In this document: one piece after another, positions 24,180 through 34,930 of the stretch
How positions within the stretch are numbered: the first letter of the stretch is position 1
Layout: the number at the start of each line of letters is the position of its first letter
Assembly (NCBI GenBank): GCA_035048485.1
Contig: CM068589.1
Location: 1,523,501 to 1,587,500 of the forward strand
From: Pteria penguin
Taxonomy: Eukaryota > Mollusca > Bivalvia > Pterioida > Pteriidae
Reading direction: 5' to 3'
DNA length: 64,000 nucleotides
Notes under the pieces: model-generated
What the model saw: only the letters and a program-made list of their open reading frames with translations
What the model was told of the DNA's origin: nothing
The model's database searches: none
Translations under genes and position numbers: made by a program

Positions 24180-24455
24180 CGATTGATTGATTGATTGATT
24201 TTTGTTTTACGTCACACCACGAATATTTCACGTATATGGTGACGGCATCTGCCTGATGCGGGGCATACAAATTTTGACCTTTGCAACGGACCCACCCGAA
24301 GCAGTGAGGGATCTTTAACATGCCATGCATACCACGACACGGGGCCTCGGTTTTTACTGTCTCATCCGAAAGACATGACACCGGCATGACCAGAGCGGGA
24401 CTCGTAACCCGTCCTCCCGATCAGGAGTCCGACGCGATACCACTAGCACTACTGG
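24180..24455 (-). mobile_element. tRNA-derived SINE (same family as 41627-41902)
   Basis: On the minus strand, box A lies in AGTGGTATCGCGTCGGACTC and box B is GGGTTACGAGTCCCGC. Then come CTTTCGGATGAGACAGTAAA, the GATCCCTCACTGCTTCGGGT block, GCAGATGCCGTCACCATATA, and a tail of TCAA/TCAATC repeats at 24180-24200. The 5' side is fused without a gap to the TTTTTCAG composite element. Confidence 0.85.
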
Positions 24456-24745
24456 GACCAAAAACCCCTGAGAATCCCGTTTTTCACTGCAAAACTCTGC
24501 AAAGCTCTGAAAAACACTGAAAAACTCTGAAGTCTACCTGAAAAACTCTGAAAAACTCTGACGACCCTGAAAAACTCTGAAAAACTCTGAAGTCTACACT
24601 GAAAAACTCTGAAAAACTCTGACGACCCTGAAAAACACTGAAAAACTCTGAAAAACCCTGAAAAACACTGACACCTGCTGCGATGCCCTCCGGCCGTGCG
24701 ATCGCGGCCTCGCGTACTTCTATACGGTCCCTTCTATAAGCCCTA
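24455..24745 (-). repeat. Composite VNTR element of TTTTTCAG units, copy 1
   Basis: Read on the minus strand: a GC-rich head of about 60 bp (GGGACCGTATAGAAGTACGC, then GGCCGCGATCGCACGGCCGG), a variable array of roughly 10-bp units of type AGTTTTTCAG interspersed with CGTCAG and AGACTTCAG, then a tail GTGAAAAACGGGATTCTCAG and GGGGTTTTTGG. The same head, array and tail occur on the plus strand at 28118-28442. Head and tail are strongly conserved and the array is not. Each unit resembles a vertebrate-style 3' splice site. Confidence 0.85.
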
Positions 24746-25744
24746 TTAGCATTAATGTATATAAAATGTGATGAGTTGTGAATTAGAAAAAAACGGGGAA
24801 GAGAAAATAAATAAAACATATCTTGCATTTTTGTACGGTGATTTGAAGTGAAATTATTTTAACGTATCTCTAAATTTAATTTTACTGATGCATTATTCAA
24901 AACCAAACAACCCAGCAGAGGCGTACTACAATACAAAGGCTTTTCTTACCGAGATTTATATATACAATTGTATTTCCAAATGAAAATGTATGTACATATA
25001 TTCCTGGTAAATATCACTGTTTCATAACTGTGTATTTTAATAGTGAAGAAAAAATAAAAAAATATATATAAAAAAGAAGCTCAGAACTATAAATTAGTGA
25101 ATAAATAATAAATTATTGAATAATAAATAAAAAAAAAAGTGAATAAATAAATGAATAAATGAATAAATAAATAAATAATATTTGAATGTGACCAGTACCT
25201 ATAAACTTTACACGAAAAGCGAATTTAATACACCAGTACTGACAGCAAATCGACCACAAAGAAAATCGCTTGTCATTCATTTTAAATAACACAATGCATT
25301 CTATTCCAATTCTGTTGCAACATTTATAGAGACTGTGCCCATGTATTGTCATGTGACGACCTTTAGGTTTAACCCCCCCCCCCTCCCCCCTCACACACAC
25401 ACACATACACACGCACGCACTACTTTTTTCTCTATCAAAACTTTTCACACAAAATTAAGATATATAATAATATATAATAATAATAATATAACAAAGTTCA
25501 GAGGGCAATAACTTTCTTTAACTGAAAATTTTACGTGTCTAAGTGTTGCTCTTTCATTCGAATGACATACGTAAATTTTGTCCTAAAATATTTCAGTGAT
25601 TAAGTATTCTCTCGGTATTCAATAATGTTGCTTGAAATAGCATCAAATAAGTTTCAATATATCAGTGTAACAACGTATCTGCCGTTTGTTATATCACTTA
25701 CCTACTTAATCTACATCATGTAACTCTTTACAATAAAATTTTTT
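24746..25744. other. Unassigned; low-complexity tracts
   Basis: The stretch holds AAT/AAATA runs (25030-25180) and a C-rich/CA-rich tract (25372-25415). No gene is recognised. Confidence 0.5.
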
Positions 25745-26085
25745 TTTCTAAAAGCCCCCCCCCCGCCCTTTTCAATGGGTTACTGGGCCCCCCCCCCCCC
25801 CCCTTTTTCTTTCAAAAATTTCTAGATCCGCCCGCCTATTACGTATTGTAACAATGTATCCAGTAATGATCATGTATAGCAATGGCGAATACAAGGGCGC
25901 TCGCCTAACAGCACCCCCCCCCCCTCCTTTTCAATGGGAGACTGTGCCCTCCCCCTCCCCTTTTTTCTTTCAAAAATTTCTAGATCCGCCTATGAACAGT
26001 ATCTCCCTTATTACGTATTGTAACAATGTATCCAGTAAGGGTCATGTATAGCAATGGCGAATACAAGGGCGCTCGCCCTGTTGAC
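25745..26085. repeat. Tandem duplication, 172-bp period, two copies
   Basis: TTTCAAAAATTTCTAGATCC, TATTACGTATTGTAACAATG and AGCAATGGCGAATACAAGGG recur 172 bp apart, separated by C-runs of different length. Each copy starts with a poly-C tract, and replication or unequal crossing over at these tracts may explain the duplication. Confidence 0.85.
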
Positions 26086-27016
26086 TGGGACATAGAAGTC
26101 TTACATAAAAACCAGTCAAAACTAGCAAAGTATTTGACCTTTATTTTCAAAATGACATATAAATTCAAGTAAACGGTGTCATATTTAGAGCAGATACCTC
26201 GATCTGCCCCAACCTATGGATCCAAATCGTAAATTGTCGAATAGGATATTTAAATCAAATAGTATATTTAAATTGAGACCATACATCCCCCCCCCCCCCC
26301 ACACACACACACGCCCCTTCTCTCTCTTATATATATATATATTATACTAGAATATCTTCATTAGAAAGTAACGGCACACGCATGGAATCTGAAATTGTTT
26401 TATTTTAATCCGACATGTCTTTTTTTTTTACCTTTATTCTACATGTCATCAGTACTCTATTACGTAATAAACATCCGGTTGTTTAACCCGGTAAATATCG
26501 CTCGTAATCTCATATAGTTTGTTACCTATCATGCTGTAAATTGGGAATCGTAATTAACAGTACCTTAGTATGGTATGAGGGGACAAAACATATTTAGTAA
26601 CAGGTTGAAACATATCCAGTTGATACATTTCAATGTTAATTTGTGTTATTGGCAAAATTAATTAAAGTGTCATTTTAACAGTGACTTATAAAGTTTAGGA
26701 CAAAAACTGATTTTCAATCTTCAAAAGTGAAATAATTTGTTTTAACGCACGATCATTTATTTATTTTTATGTCATAAACTAAACTACATCAATTATTTAA
26801 GTTCAATTTCTTCCGCATTTCCTCTGATAATAGCAATATTATAGAATACATGCGAAATGTGAGATTTGTAAAGCTGTGATATAAAGTGCTATTCTGTTCC
26901 ATTAATTTACATACGGATTAAATGAGTAGCTGCGTTACGGCCTGTAGCGAGAAGGAAATACGCATACCCAAAGCCATGCTCGTTCACTGAAGTTGGACAC
27001 CGTTTAAAAAAAAATG
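26086..27016. other. Unassigned; poly-C/CA tract at 26287-26312
   Basis: No gene or mobile element recognised. Confidence 0.4.
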
Positions 27017-27070
27017 GGGGGGGGTGTGGGGGGGGGGGGGGGGGTGGGTGGGGGGGGGGGGGGGGTGGGT

Positions 27071-27104
<34 letters not shown>
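27017..27104. repeat. Poly-G tract of about 90 bp
   Basis: Nearly uninterrupted G with a few T and A. The true length is probably unreliable in any assembly. Such a tract could form G-quadruplexes on this strand. Confidence 0.9.
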
Positions 27105-27106
<2 letters not shown>

Positions 27107-28117
27107 GGTAGAATTAAATTAACGCAACTTCACATCGTTTTATCGGTGAATGGCCGCTAATTTATGAAGAATGCAATATGGATTTATCGATATGCTTTTA
27201 AAGAGAGTGGGGAGCGGTTTTTAAGGTCGTAACATAACGATATTTGGGTGGATTCTTTACACAGATTGGAAAAGATGTAAAAATAAACATCAATCATTAT
27301 GTGTTATTAAAATGATTGATAGGGATATATAGAATTAATTATTTCTTTTTTTTTTCTGTATTTATTTATCTATTTACAATGCGTTTTCTGTAAACTTCGT
27401 CTATCGATTTTTAAAAAATCTTATTATTTTTATTAAATTTATTATGATGTATTTTTTTCGTACGGAAAAGTTTAATGTTCTTATTATAAATAAATAAATG
27501 AATTAATAATTAAATAAATAGATAAATAAGAAATAAATAACAAAAAACATAAATAAATAAATGAAGTCCGCCGAGGAAGGCCGATGGCCGAAATGTTACA
27601 GTACGGAAAAATAGTGCTTTTATTATAATTAAATAAATAAATAAATACATAAAATTTTAAAATGTCCTGTTCTATATTTTGTACTTATTTCCCCCTCCCT
27701 TTATGCACCTCTATGAAACAACGATGTTAAGTAACATGCTACTGCTGTAGTTAGATTATTTGTTCGTTCGTTTGTTTGTTTGTTTCATTCTTCTTTCTTT
27801 CTTTAAGTCGATCAATAAAACAAGTGACATCGCGCTGGAAAGTCCTGTGTCAATAAATTGTTTTTGCTAAGTACGTAATTCATGTGATTTATTAAACTGC
27901 AAATGTAAAGGTCATCTTACAAACGTAAGTCAGAATAGGAACAATATCTTAGTATTTTTAACTATAAAAAACGTTAAAATATTTCCTTGTGGAATGGTTA
28001 AAAATAAGGGGTTTTTTTTTTTTTTTTATACCAGCTTATAAATTCATCACATTTAATACTTATTAAAGGTCATATATAGATAACAGCGAAAGATTTCAAG
28101 GGCTTATAAGTTATATT
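27105..28117. other. Unassigned; AAAT-type runs
   Basis: AT-rich with repeated AAATAAAT runs (27485-27560, 27625-27650) and a poly-T at 28011-28028. No gene is seen. Confidence 0.5.
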
Positions 28118-28442
28118 ATAAAAGGGACCGTATAGAAGTACGCGAGGCCGCGATCGCACGGCCGGAGGGTATCGCAGCAGGTGTCAGTGTTTTTCAGGGT
28201 TTTTCAGAGTTTTGCAGAGTTTTTCAGTGGCATCAGAGTTTTTCAGAGTTTTGCAGAGTTTTTCAGGGTCGTCAGTGTTTTTCAGAGTTTTTCAGGGTAG
28301 ACTTCAGAGTTTTTCAGTGTTTATCAGGGCTGTCAGAGTTTTTCAGTGTTTTTCAGGCAGACTTCAGTGTTTTTCAGAGTTTTTCAGGGTGTTGCAGAGT
28401 TTTCCAGTGAAAAACGGGATTCTCAGGGGTTTTTGGACCCAG
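28118..28442 (+). repeat. Composite VNTR element of TTTTTCAG units, copy 2
   Basis: Head GGGACCGTATAGAAGTACGC through GTATCGCAGCAGG (28122-28180) differs from copy 1 by about one base. The array (28184-28405) holds about 20 CAG-terminated T-rich units. The tail GTGAAAAACGGGATTCTCAG leads to CCCAGTAGTG, then TAGGCCACGCCGGCTT. The last segment is the reverse complement, with one mismatch, of the head of the SINE at 41627, so a SINE end adjoins here too but in the other orientation. The two copies lie in opposite orientations 3.4 kb apart. Confidence 0.8.
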
Positions 28443-30189
28443 TAGTGTAGGCCACGCCGGCTTGGTTTACTTCGAACCCAAACACCACCAGTACATTAGT
28501 ATTTGAATATGTTCTACACTGAATTATAGACAAAACTCTTTCCCATTCCACTGTTCATTCTCCGAAAACCGGACACCTGTCAAAAGGTAAAACAAACGGT
28601 AACTGTCCGATTTGGACAGTTTCCATTGTACCATATGTATGTCTAGTTCAAGTTGATAAAATCTTGAATACATAGTCTAGGTGCATAAAGAATGTACGGT
28701 GCAACGGTAATATTACATATGAATTAAAATAAAATTCAATTTACCTGATGCCAGTTGTATGTTAACGTCCCAAGCTATAGCTAGTCAGTCTTGTGACAGC
28801 TTTCCTGTGGGAACACTATTCATTACGCCACACTGGGTTTGTAGGATTTGGACCAGTCTAAACATATTTTCTCCTACATAATTTGATAACTGAAGAGGTT
28901 ATGAGCAGAGGAGGCATGCCGTAAGATTTTCAGCTAATACTCTGATTAATTAAACAAACCTTCTACCCACCCTCCACTCAGATGTTTCCTCACATCCGGT
29001 CTTCCGCACCACGCTCGCTACATCGTTCCCATTATTATAGTGAGATACAATATATAATAATAATGATCGTCCTTCGATGCATGGATGCTTTTGGTTGTAA
29101 ACCGTTCTTTTCTTGATTGATGAACATTTTGAAGTTATTCAATGTGAGACCTTTTCACAAATTTACTGCTTTTGATTTTGTGTTATAGATCGAGAGCGGC
29201 TACTGGTACTGATTATGTAGACACCTTCAAAACAGCAGAGAAATCTGACGTAATGCGATTATGGAACTACCTTAAAAGTAAAGAAAGAAGAATGTATAAA
29301 GAAAAATACTGATTTTACTTCAAGGAAGATCTACTATCGAGGAATACAAACTAACAAAAAGTCCGAAAAGATATCTTAAGCATGAAGGGCATTGTTAAGG
29401 TCAAAAGGTCATCTACCTTTGTGTCATTTGAAAGGGCTTCATTAGTTGAGTACGCATGTCAAATACATGTATGAAGTCTCTATTCCTCACGGTTCAAAAG
29501 ACAAAAAAAAACCCGAATGAAAATGTAAACGTTCAAGGGAAATATTCTGGCTTAGTAATCGATGACACCGAATTCCTGCAGCCAATCCAGATAGTATTGT
29601 AGAAATGTCCACCGGTGAGAAAGGTCTAACAGAAAAAAGAACCTCATACATGGCAATGGGATGGACTTATTTGATGCTGTCCCCCAAAAAGTAACTTTTG
29701 TCTTTCTATTAATGGTGGAAAATTATAGTAAAAAACAAACCATGACAATTTCACCAATGCCAGGGACTTATAAATATATACTCTCTTACATAGATAGATT
29801 TCATGGTAAGATAAATGAATCCTTACCAATTATTTATCAAAAGAATAGAGTGTGACAAATATTTATGGAACAATTTTATGTTGCCTAAACTTCGAGCATT
29901 CCATCGTGTTGCTATTCTATCAGAGCTACAAAGTCCTAGAAAAGCAAAAGTCCAGGCATTAGAAAACCTGGCGTGTGGGTAAGCAAAAGGGGATGCAATT
30001 TGTACACATTTCATAAAAGTGTGCATAACTATATATTCATATATGCAGTTTTGCAGGAAATATTAAGTTTGATTGAACAGTTTTCAAGGAACGAAAAGCA
30101 CATACCACCACATTTGTTATGAAATTTATCTTTCATTATATTCCTGCCAAAGTGATGAAAACACCTTTAGCCCAAGTGAAAAGAAAGAG
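28443..30189. other. Unassigned
   Basis: Short frames only. No domain, RNA or repeat is recognised. Confidence 0.5.
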
Positions 30190-30194
30190 GTCAA

Positions 30195-31180
30195 AGAAAA
30201 TAAGGGATACACTCTGGAGGAGGCTCTTCCTTTAACAGGTAAGAATGAGTGATCCAAGAGTGCCCTATGCGGAGTCTATAAGTAACAACTTCATCTCGAC
30301 GATTATTATGATTACAATGTAGTTTATTTTTAAAAATTGGCTTGAAATCATGAAGTTTATTGTTAACTTCATGATCCCAAGCTTCTTGTGTTAAAGTCTC
30401 AATATAGTTAAAAATACAAGTTTTAAAGTCGCTATATGGAATTTTACCTACAGTATTAGATCTATATACAGCTTCTTTTGCTACTTCATCAGCTCTAACA
30501 TTACCAACCAAACCCATATACCCTGGAACCCAACAAAATGCAACCTCCAAATTATTTAATTACAGAGAATCCACTTTCTCTAAAATCTTCAGAACATATA
30601 AATTACTTGTATTGAAATATTTAATAGCCTGAAGACACGATAAAGAATCAGAATAAATTATATTTTTAGAATATTTGTCTCTTTCGATGTGAGTAAGGTC
30701 TAAAAGTATAGTTTAGCTTCTGCAGTAAATATAAAGCTATTATCAGGTAAACGTACGGATAGAGTAACGTCATTATCTGTTACTGCAGCAGCTGCAACTC
30801 TTATCATCAACCTTAGAGCCATCTGTATAGTACGATTTATAATCGGAGTACAAAGACGCAATCTCCAAAAACATTTGTTGATATTGGAGAGAGTTTGTAT
30901 CATGTTTCTTATAATCTGATAATTTAAGTATGACTGTAGGTCTCTTCATCAACCATGGTGGCGAAGAAGGTATTTCGTATTTAGCTATATCAGATAGCGT
31001 GATGCCAGCCTCCTCGATAAGTGGTTTAACACGTAAGTCTATACTTTTAATGTTATTTGGTTTATTAAGATATTGTATTTCATATTTCGGCTTAAAGACA
31101 CAGTTAAATGCAGGATTTGATGGGGTTGCATACAGTTTAATGATATATTGTAATGTTAATTCAACTCTTCTTTCATTCAA
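30195..31180 (-). pseudogene. RT C-terminal region and RNase H of the I-like element
   Basis: PSSPPWLMKRPTV is followed by the RNase H motifs YYTDGSKVDD, FTAEAK, IYSDSLSCLQAI and FCWVPGYMGLVGNVRADEVA. The usual His in the last motif (V-P-x-H) appears as Tyr. The C-terminal SWITHSYLLKEEPPPEC ends in a Cys-containing segment common in these elements. Confidence 0.75.
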
Positions 31181-31357
31181 AGAAGGTTCATTTGCTTCCG
31201 AGTATAAACTTTGTACAGGTGAGGTCCTGAAAGCACCAAGTCTGAATCTTAAGCCCTGGTGATGTATGGTGTCCAGAAGCTGTGAATAAGACTTTCTGGC
31301 CGAACCATAAACAATACAAACATAGTCCAGCTTCGATCGGACCAGCGATCTATAAAG

Positions 31358-32405
31358 CTAGAGCAACGTTGTACTTTCAGCACCCCACTCTGTACTAGGG
31401 AAAACTTTCAAAATATCTAAGGCTTTTAAACATTTGACTTTTAAAGATTTAATATGCGATAAAAGAGACAATCGTTTATCAAAGATGACACCAAGATATT
31501 TCACTTCATTTACTACATTTATCCTATTACCATCCATAAAAAGTTCAGGGTCATTATGCATTCGTCTATTCTGGCAGAAATGAACGCAAGAAGTTTTATT
31601 TTTCGAAAATTTAAAGCCGTTTTCTCTAGATCACTGAAATATGTCATTCAGACAAAGCTGTAGTTTCTCTCAATTAGATTCATATTTGTACCGCGACAAC
31701 ATATCAAAAAGTCATCAACATAAAGTGATCCATCTATATCATGTTTTAAAACCTGTGTTAAGCTGTTTATTTTGATAGTAAAAAGAGTAACCGACAATAT
31801 ACTTCCCTGAGGAACTCCCATCTCCTGTTCAAAAGAATCAGAAACATGAGAGCCAAGTCGAACATTAAAACATATATCTTTCAGAAAGTTTGAAATAAAT
31901 ATTGGCAAACTGCCTCTTAAACCCATATCATATAGATCCTTTAAAATACCATATTTCCAGGTAGTATCATACGCTTTCTCCAAACCAAAAAATATGGAGA
32001 CAACATGTTCCTTATTAACAAAGGCATCACGTATATACGTTTCAAGGCGCACAAGATGATCCATGGTGCTCCTCTGCTTCCTGAAACACACTGAAGATCA
32101 GTGAGAAAATTATTGTATTCCAGGAACCAGACAAGACGTTCATTGATCATTCGTTCTAAAGTTTTACAAACGCAGCTCGTTAATGATATTGGCCGATAAT
32201 TAATAGGATCAGTATGATCCTTTCCAGGTTTTGGAATTGGAATTATAATAAATTGTCTCCACGACTCTTGGAAATCACCATTCAACCAAATGTAATTAAA
32301 AATATGAAGTAAAATATTAAAAGATTCTAACGGAAGATGTTTTAAAATTTGATAATGTACTTCATCCGGACCAGTTGCAGTATCATGTGATTTTTGCAAA
32401 GACAT
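31358..32405 (-). pseudogene. Reverse transcriptase of the I-like element
   Basis: ATGPDEVHYQILKHLP and FIIIPIPKPGKD with NYRPISLTS mark the fingers. Then come motif A FFGLEKAYDTTW, motif B GVPQGSILSVTLF, motif C YVDDF, and the thumb VKYLGVIFDKRLS. Motif A has Gly where the first catalytic Asp is expected. Two frameshifts (around 32090 and 31560-31650) break the frame. Confidence 0.8.
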
Positions 32406-32796
32406 TTGTAATTCTTCAATCGAAAACGATTCATTATAATCTTCCTAATTATTCGACGAAAATTTTAATTTTAATTTTTCAGATTTTTATTTTAAACGAC
32501 GAAATTGAGGGAGACAATTATCAGGCGAAGAATTCTTTGAAAAAGTATCCCCAAAACAATTGGCAATATCAATTTTGGATGTTAAAATATTAGAGTTATG
32601 GTGAAAATGTTTAACATTATTTGAAGTACCTTTACCTTTTAGTCTATTAATCATTTTCCATACCTTATTTGTAGGTGTATGAGTATTAACTTTGGAGACA
32701 TACTTTCTCCAGGATAAACGTTTGCAGTTATTAATGGTACGCTTGGCAACCGCTCTACGATGGCGAACTTTATTTAAATTTGACGAAATAGGATGT

Positions 32797-33683
32797 CTAA
32801 ATTCTGCGATCTTTGATGACACTTTTACAGTTATCATCAAACCATGGGTTGTATTTAAGGTTAGAAAATGTAGAGGTCTTAGGAATGTTCAATTCACAAA
32901 TCTGAACTAATGTATTTGTAAAAGTAAGAATAGGGTCGTTTTCAGCTAAATAATTAATTTGATTCAGATTCGTGAGGCAATCAGATTGAAATTGACACCA
33001 GTCAGCTTTATTAAGTTTCCAACGTGGAATACAATTATTATTAGACGATACATTACTATGTAATATAAGTGGAAAATGATCACTCCCACATAAATCGTCA
33101 TGACCTGACCATAAAAAGTCAGTCAAAAGCGATGGATCAGTTAAAGTAAGATCTATTGAAGAATAAGTACCATGTCCTGGATGTAAATAGGTACTGGATC
33201 CATCATTAAAGACACATAAATTATGTTTTGATATAAAATCTTCAATTATTTTACCTTTGGTATCAACACTGTCACTACCCCATAATATATTATGAGCATT
33301 AAAGTCACCAAATAAAATATATGGTTTAGTTAACTGCCGAACAAGTTTGTCCAATTCAGTGCAATCTAGACTTGCACTAGGCGGAATATATACTGAACAA
33401 AACGTAATAGTTTTATGCAGTGTTATACAGCAACAGCTTGTAAAGCTGTATCTAATATAATATCACTATGCAAGAAGATGGACGAACCACCTACAGCTCT
33501 TTCATTAGCACTATAAATATTATATCGAAAAAAATTCTTCAACTGAAGAGCGTCTGTGTCCTTAAGATGAGTTTCCTGTAAAAAGAATGCCGGTGAAAAT
33601 TGCTGGTTAAGGAGATGTAATTCATTAATATTTACTTTCAAACCTCTACAGTTCCACTGAATTATAGAATCGCGATATTTCAT
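32797..33683 (-). pseudogene. APE-type endonuclease domain of the I-like element
   Basis: Motifs in order are IIQWNCRGL, FLQETHL (catalytic Glu), GDFNAHNILWG (Asp and Asn), SSIDLTLTDPSLL and GSDHFPL (Asp-His). All key residues are present. A frameshift near 33355-33423 divides the domain. The enzyme would nick target DNA to prime reverse transcription. Confidence 0.8.
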
Positions 33684-33884
33684 GGTAGTTTTAATCTCGC
33701 AAGTTAGGGCTTGCGACCCTTTTTAGTAGGGAACTTACTGCAATCCCTAGCATTCGACGAGACTTTCTCATCTGCAGTAGCACTGCTGCCATGAAAATTG
33801 TATGATGGGATAGTTCGTCTCTACATGCCTTCATTATATATTATGTTGACTTTATTTCCAGATAGTAGAGGATGCTCAGTCATT

Positions 33885-33985
33885 TATACTGAGTATGACT
33901 GATTACCATATACCTTGTAATAACCTCGGTTCCACTGGTCGACAGAGGATGCTTATTACGTGGCACCTGATCCAATATGTGTTTC
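33885..33985 (+). repeat. PLE family Q 3'-end fragment
   Basis: CACTGGTCGACAGAGGATGC and ACGTGGCACCTGATCC match the family tail following the RT relic at 4510-4560. Confidence 0.6.
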
Positions 33986-34249
33986 CCCGGATACTGTGTT
34001 CACGTGATATCCTTTACGAAATGCAATACTTCCGTTATGTGAATCACATCTCTTTTACTTTCTCCCTAAACTCCTTATTCCTTAAAACTACTACATGCGT
34101 TAAGTATGTATGTTTTTACCAGACATTGTCCATTATACACGAGTCTTTGTTGTTTCTAAGGGGATTTATTGTTTTTGCAGTGTGGGGCTCGTAAAAAGTT
34201 CCCCACGAAGGGTTTGACTGAAACTTTATATTACCCTTTTTCCTGATGG

Positions 34250-34500
34250 TTCCTGCCACTTTCTCCATAGTGTTCACATTAATGTATATATACAATGCTG
34301 AATCGTGTTTGTTTCCTCTCCGTTTTGAGGGGCATTCAAGGCAGGCGTGCCTAGCAAAACAGGAGACGCTCACTCCTTCCGGGCACCTGGTCTCACCTCA
34401 CCTCTGAATTTCAGGGGTCCGTGAATGTCCAATGTGGTACATTGTTGTTAGTGCCATAGTCATGTGACATCAGTTACTTTCGTATTTTACATTCATATTT
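34250..34500 (+). repeat. PLE family Q 3'-end fragment (18.9 kb subtype)
   Basis: AGGAGACGCTCACTCCTTCC, GGGCACCTGGTCTCACC and AATTTCAGGGGTCCGTGAAT are followed by TGTGGTACATTGTTGTTAGT. This is the same order as the blocks at 18.84-19.23 kb. Confidence 0.65.
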
Positions 34501-34706
34501 TATGGTATTTTTTTTATATCAAATTAAGTTTATGTATGTTAATATATATGTATAGATGCACAACCACTGTAATGCCCGAGATAAAGCTTTCAAGACCTAT
34601 ATATTTCATTTCTGTATACAATACATTGATCCGTGACGTAATAATGTCCCACATTTGAAATCGCGGATGAATATATATGTCAACCAGATCTATTTTTGTC
34701 CTGATT

Positions 34707-34707
<1 letters not shown>

Positions 34708-34746
<39 letters not shown>
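34708..34746. repeat. (CT)n microsatellite
   Basis: About 18 uninterrupted CT units. A shorter TC run lies at 2179-2192. Confidence 0.95.
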
Positions 34747-34747
<1 letters not shown>

Positions 34748-34930
34748 TGATATCGTACTTATCACAGGCATGTATACATATTTGTGAAATATAAGTAATT
34801 TTTTTACACAGAAATATATATATATATATATCTTTTCATTTTGATTGAGAATAAAGAGTACAAATCGTGTGTTTTCTGTTAATAAAATGCACATAAAAAG
34901 ATAAAAATCGTCTGCATCTTCCTTACAATC

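Larger units (their letters stand above)
30190..33830 (-). mobile_element. I-like non-LTR retrotransposon with APE, RT and RNase H domains, 5'-truncated and decayed
   Basis: Read right to left: the end of ORF1 (a basic tail ending KKGRKP at about 33700), APE endonuclease (33683-32797), RT (32405-31358), and RNase H (31180-30195). RNase H after an APE-type RT is typical of the I group (I, Nimb, Ingi and relatives), which is why I prefer that group to Jockey. At least five frameshifts or stops separate the pieces. The 5' end stops near 33830 next to a PLE family Q tail. Confidence 0.8.

Noticed and set aside
24484..24828. Protein of VFQSFSE-type repeats
   Set aside because: It is a translation of the TTTTTCAG array, with no domain and no conservation of unit number.
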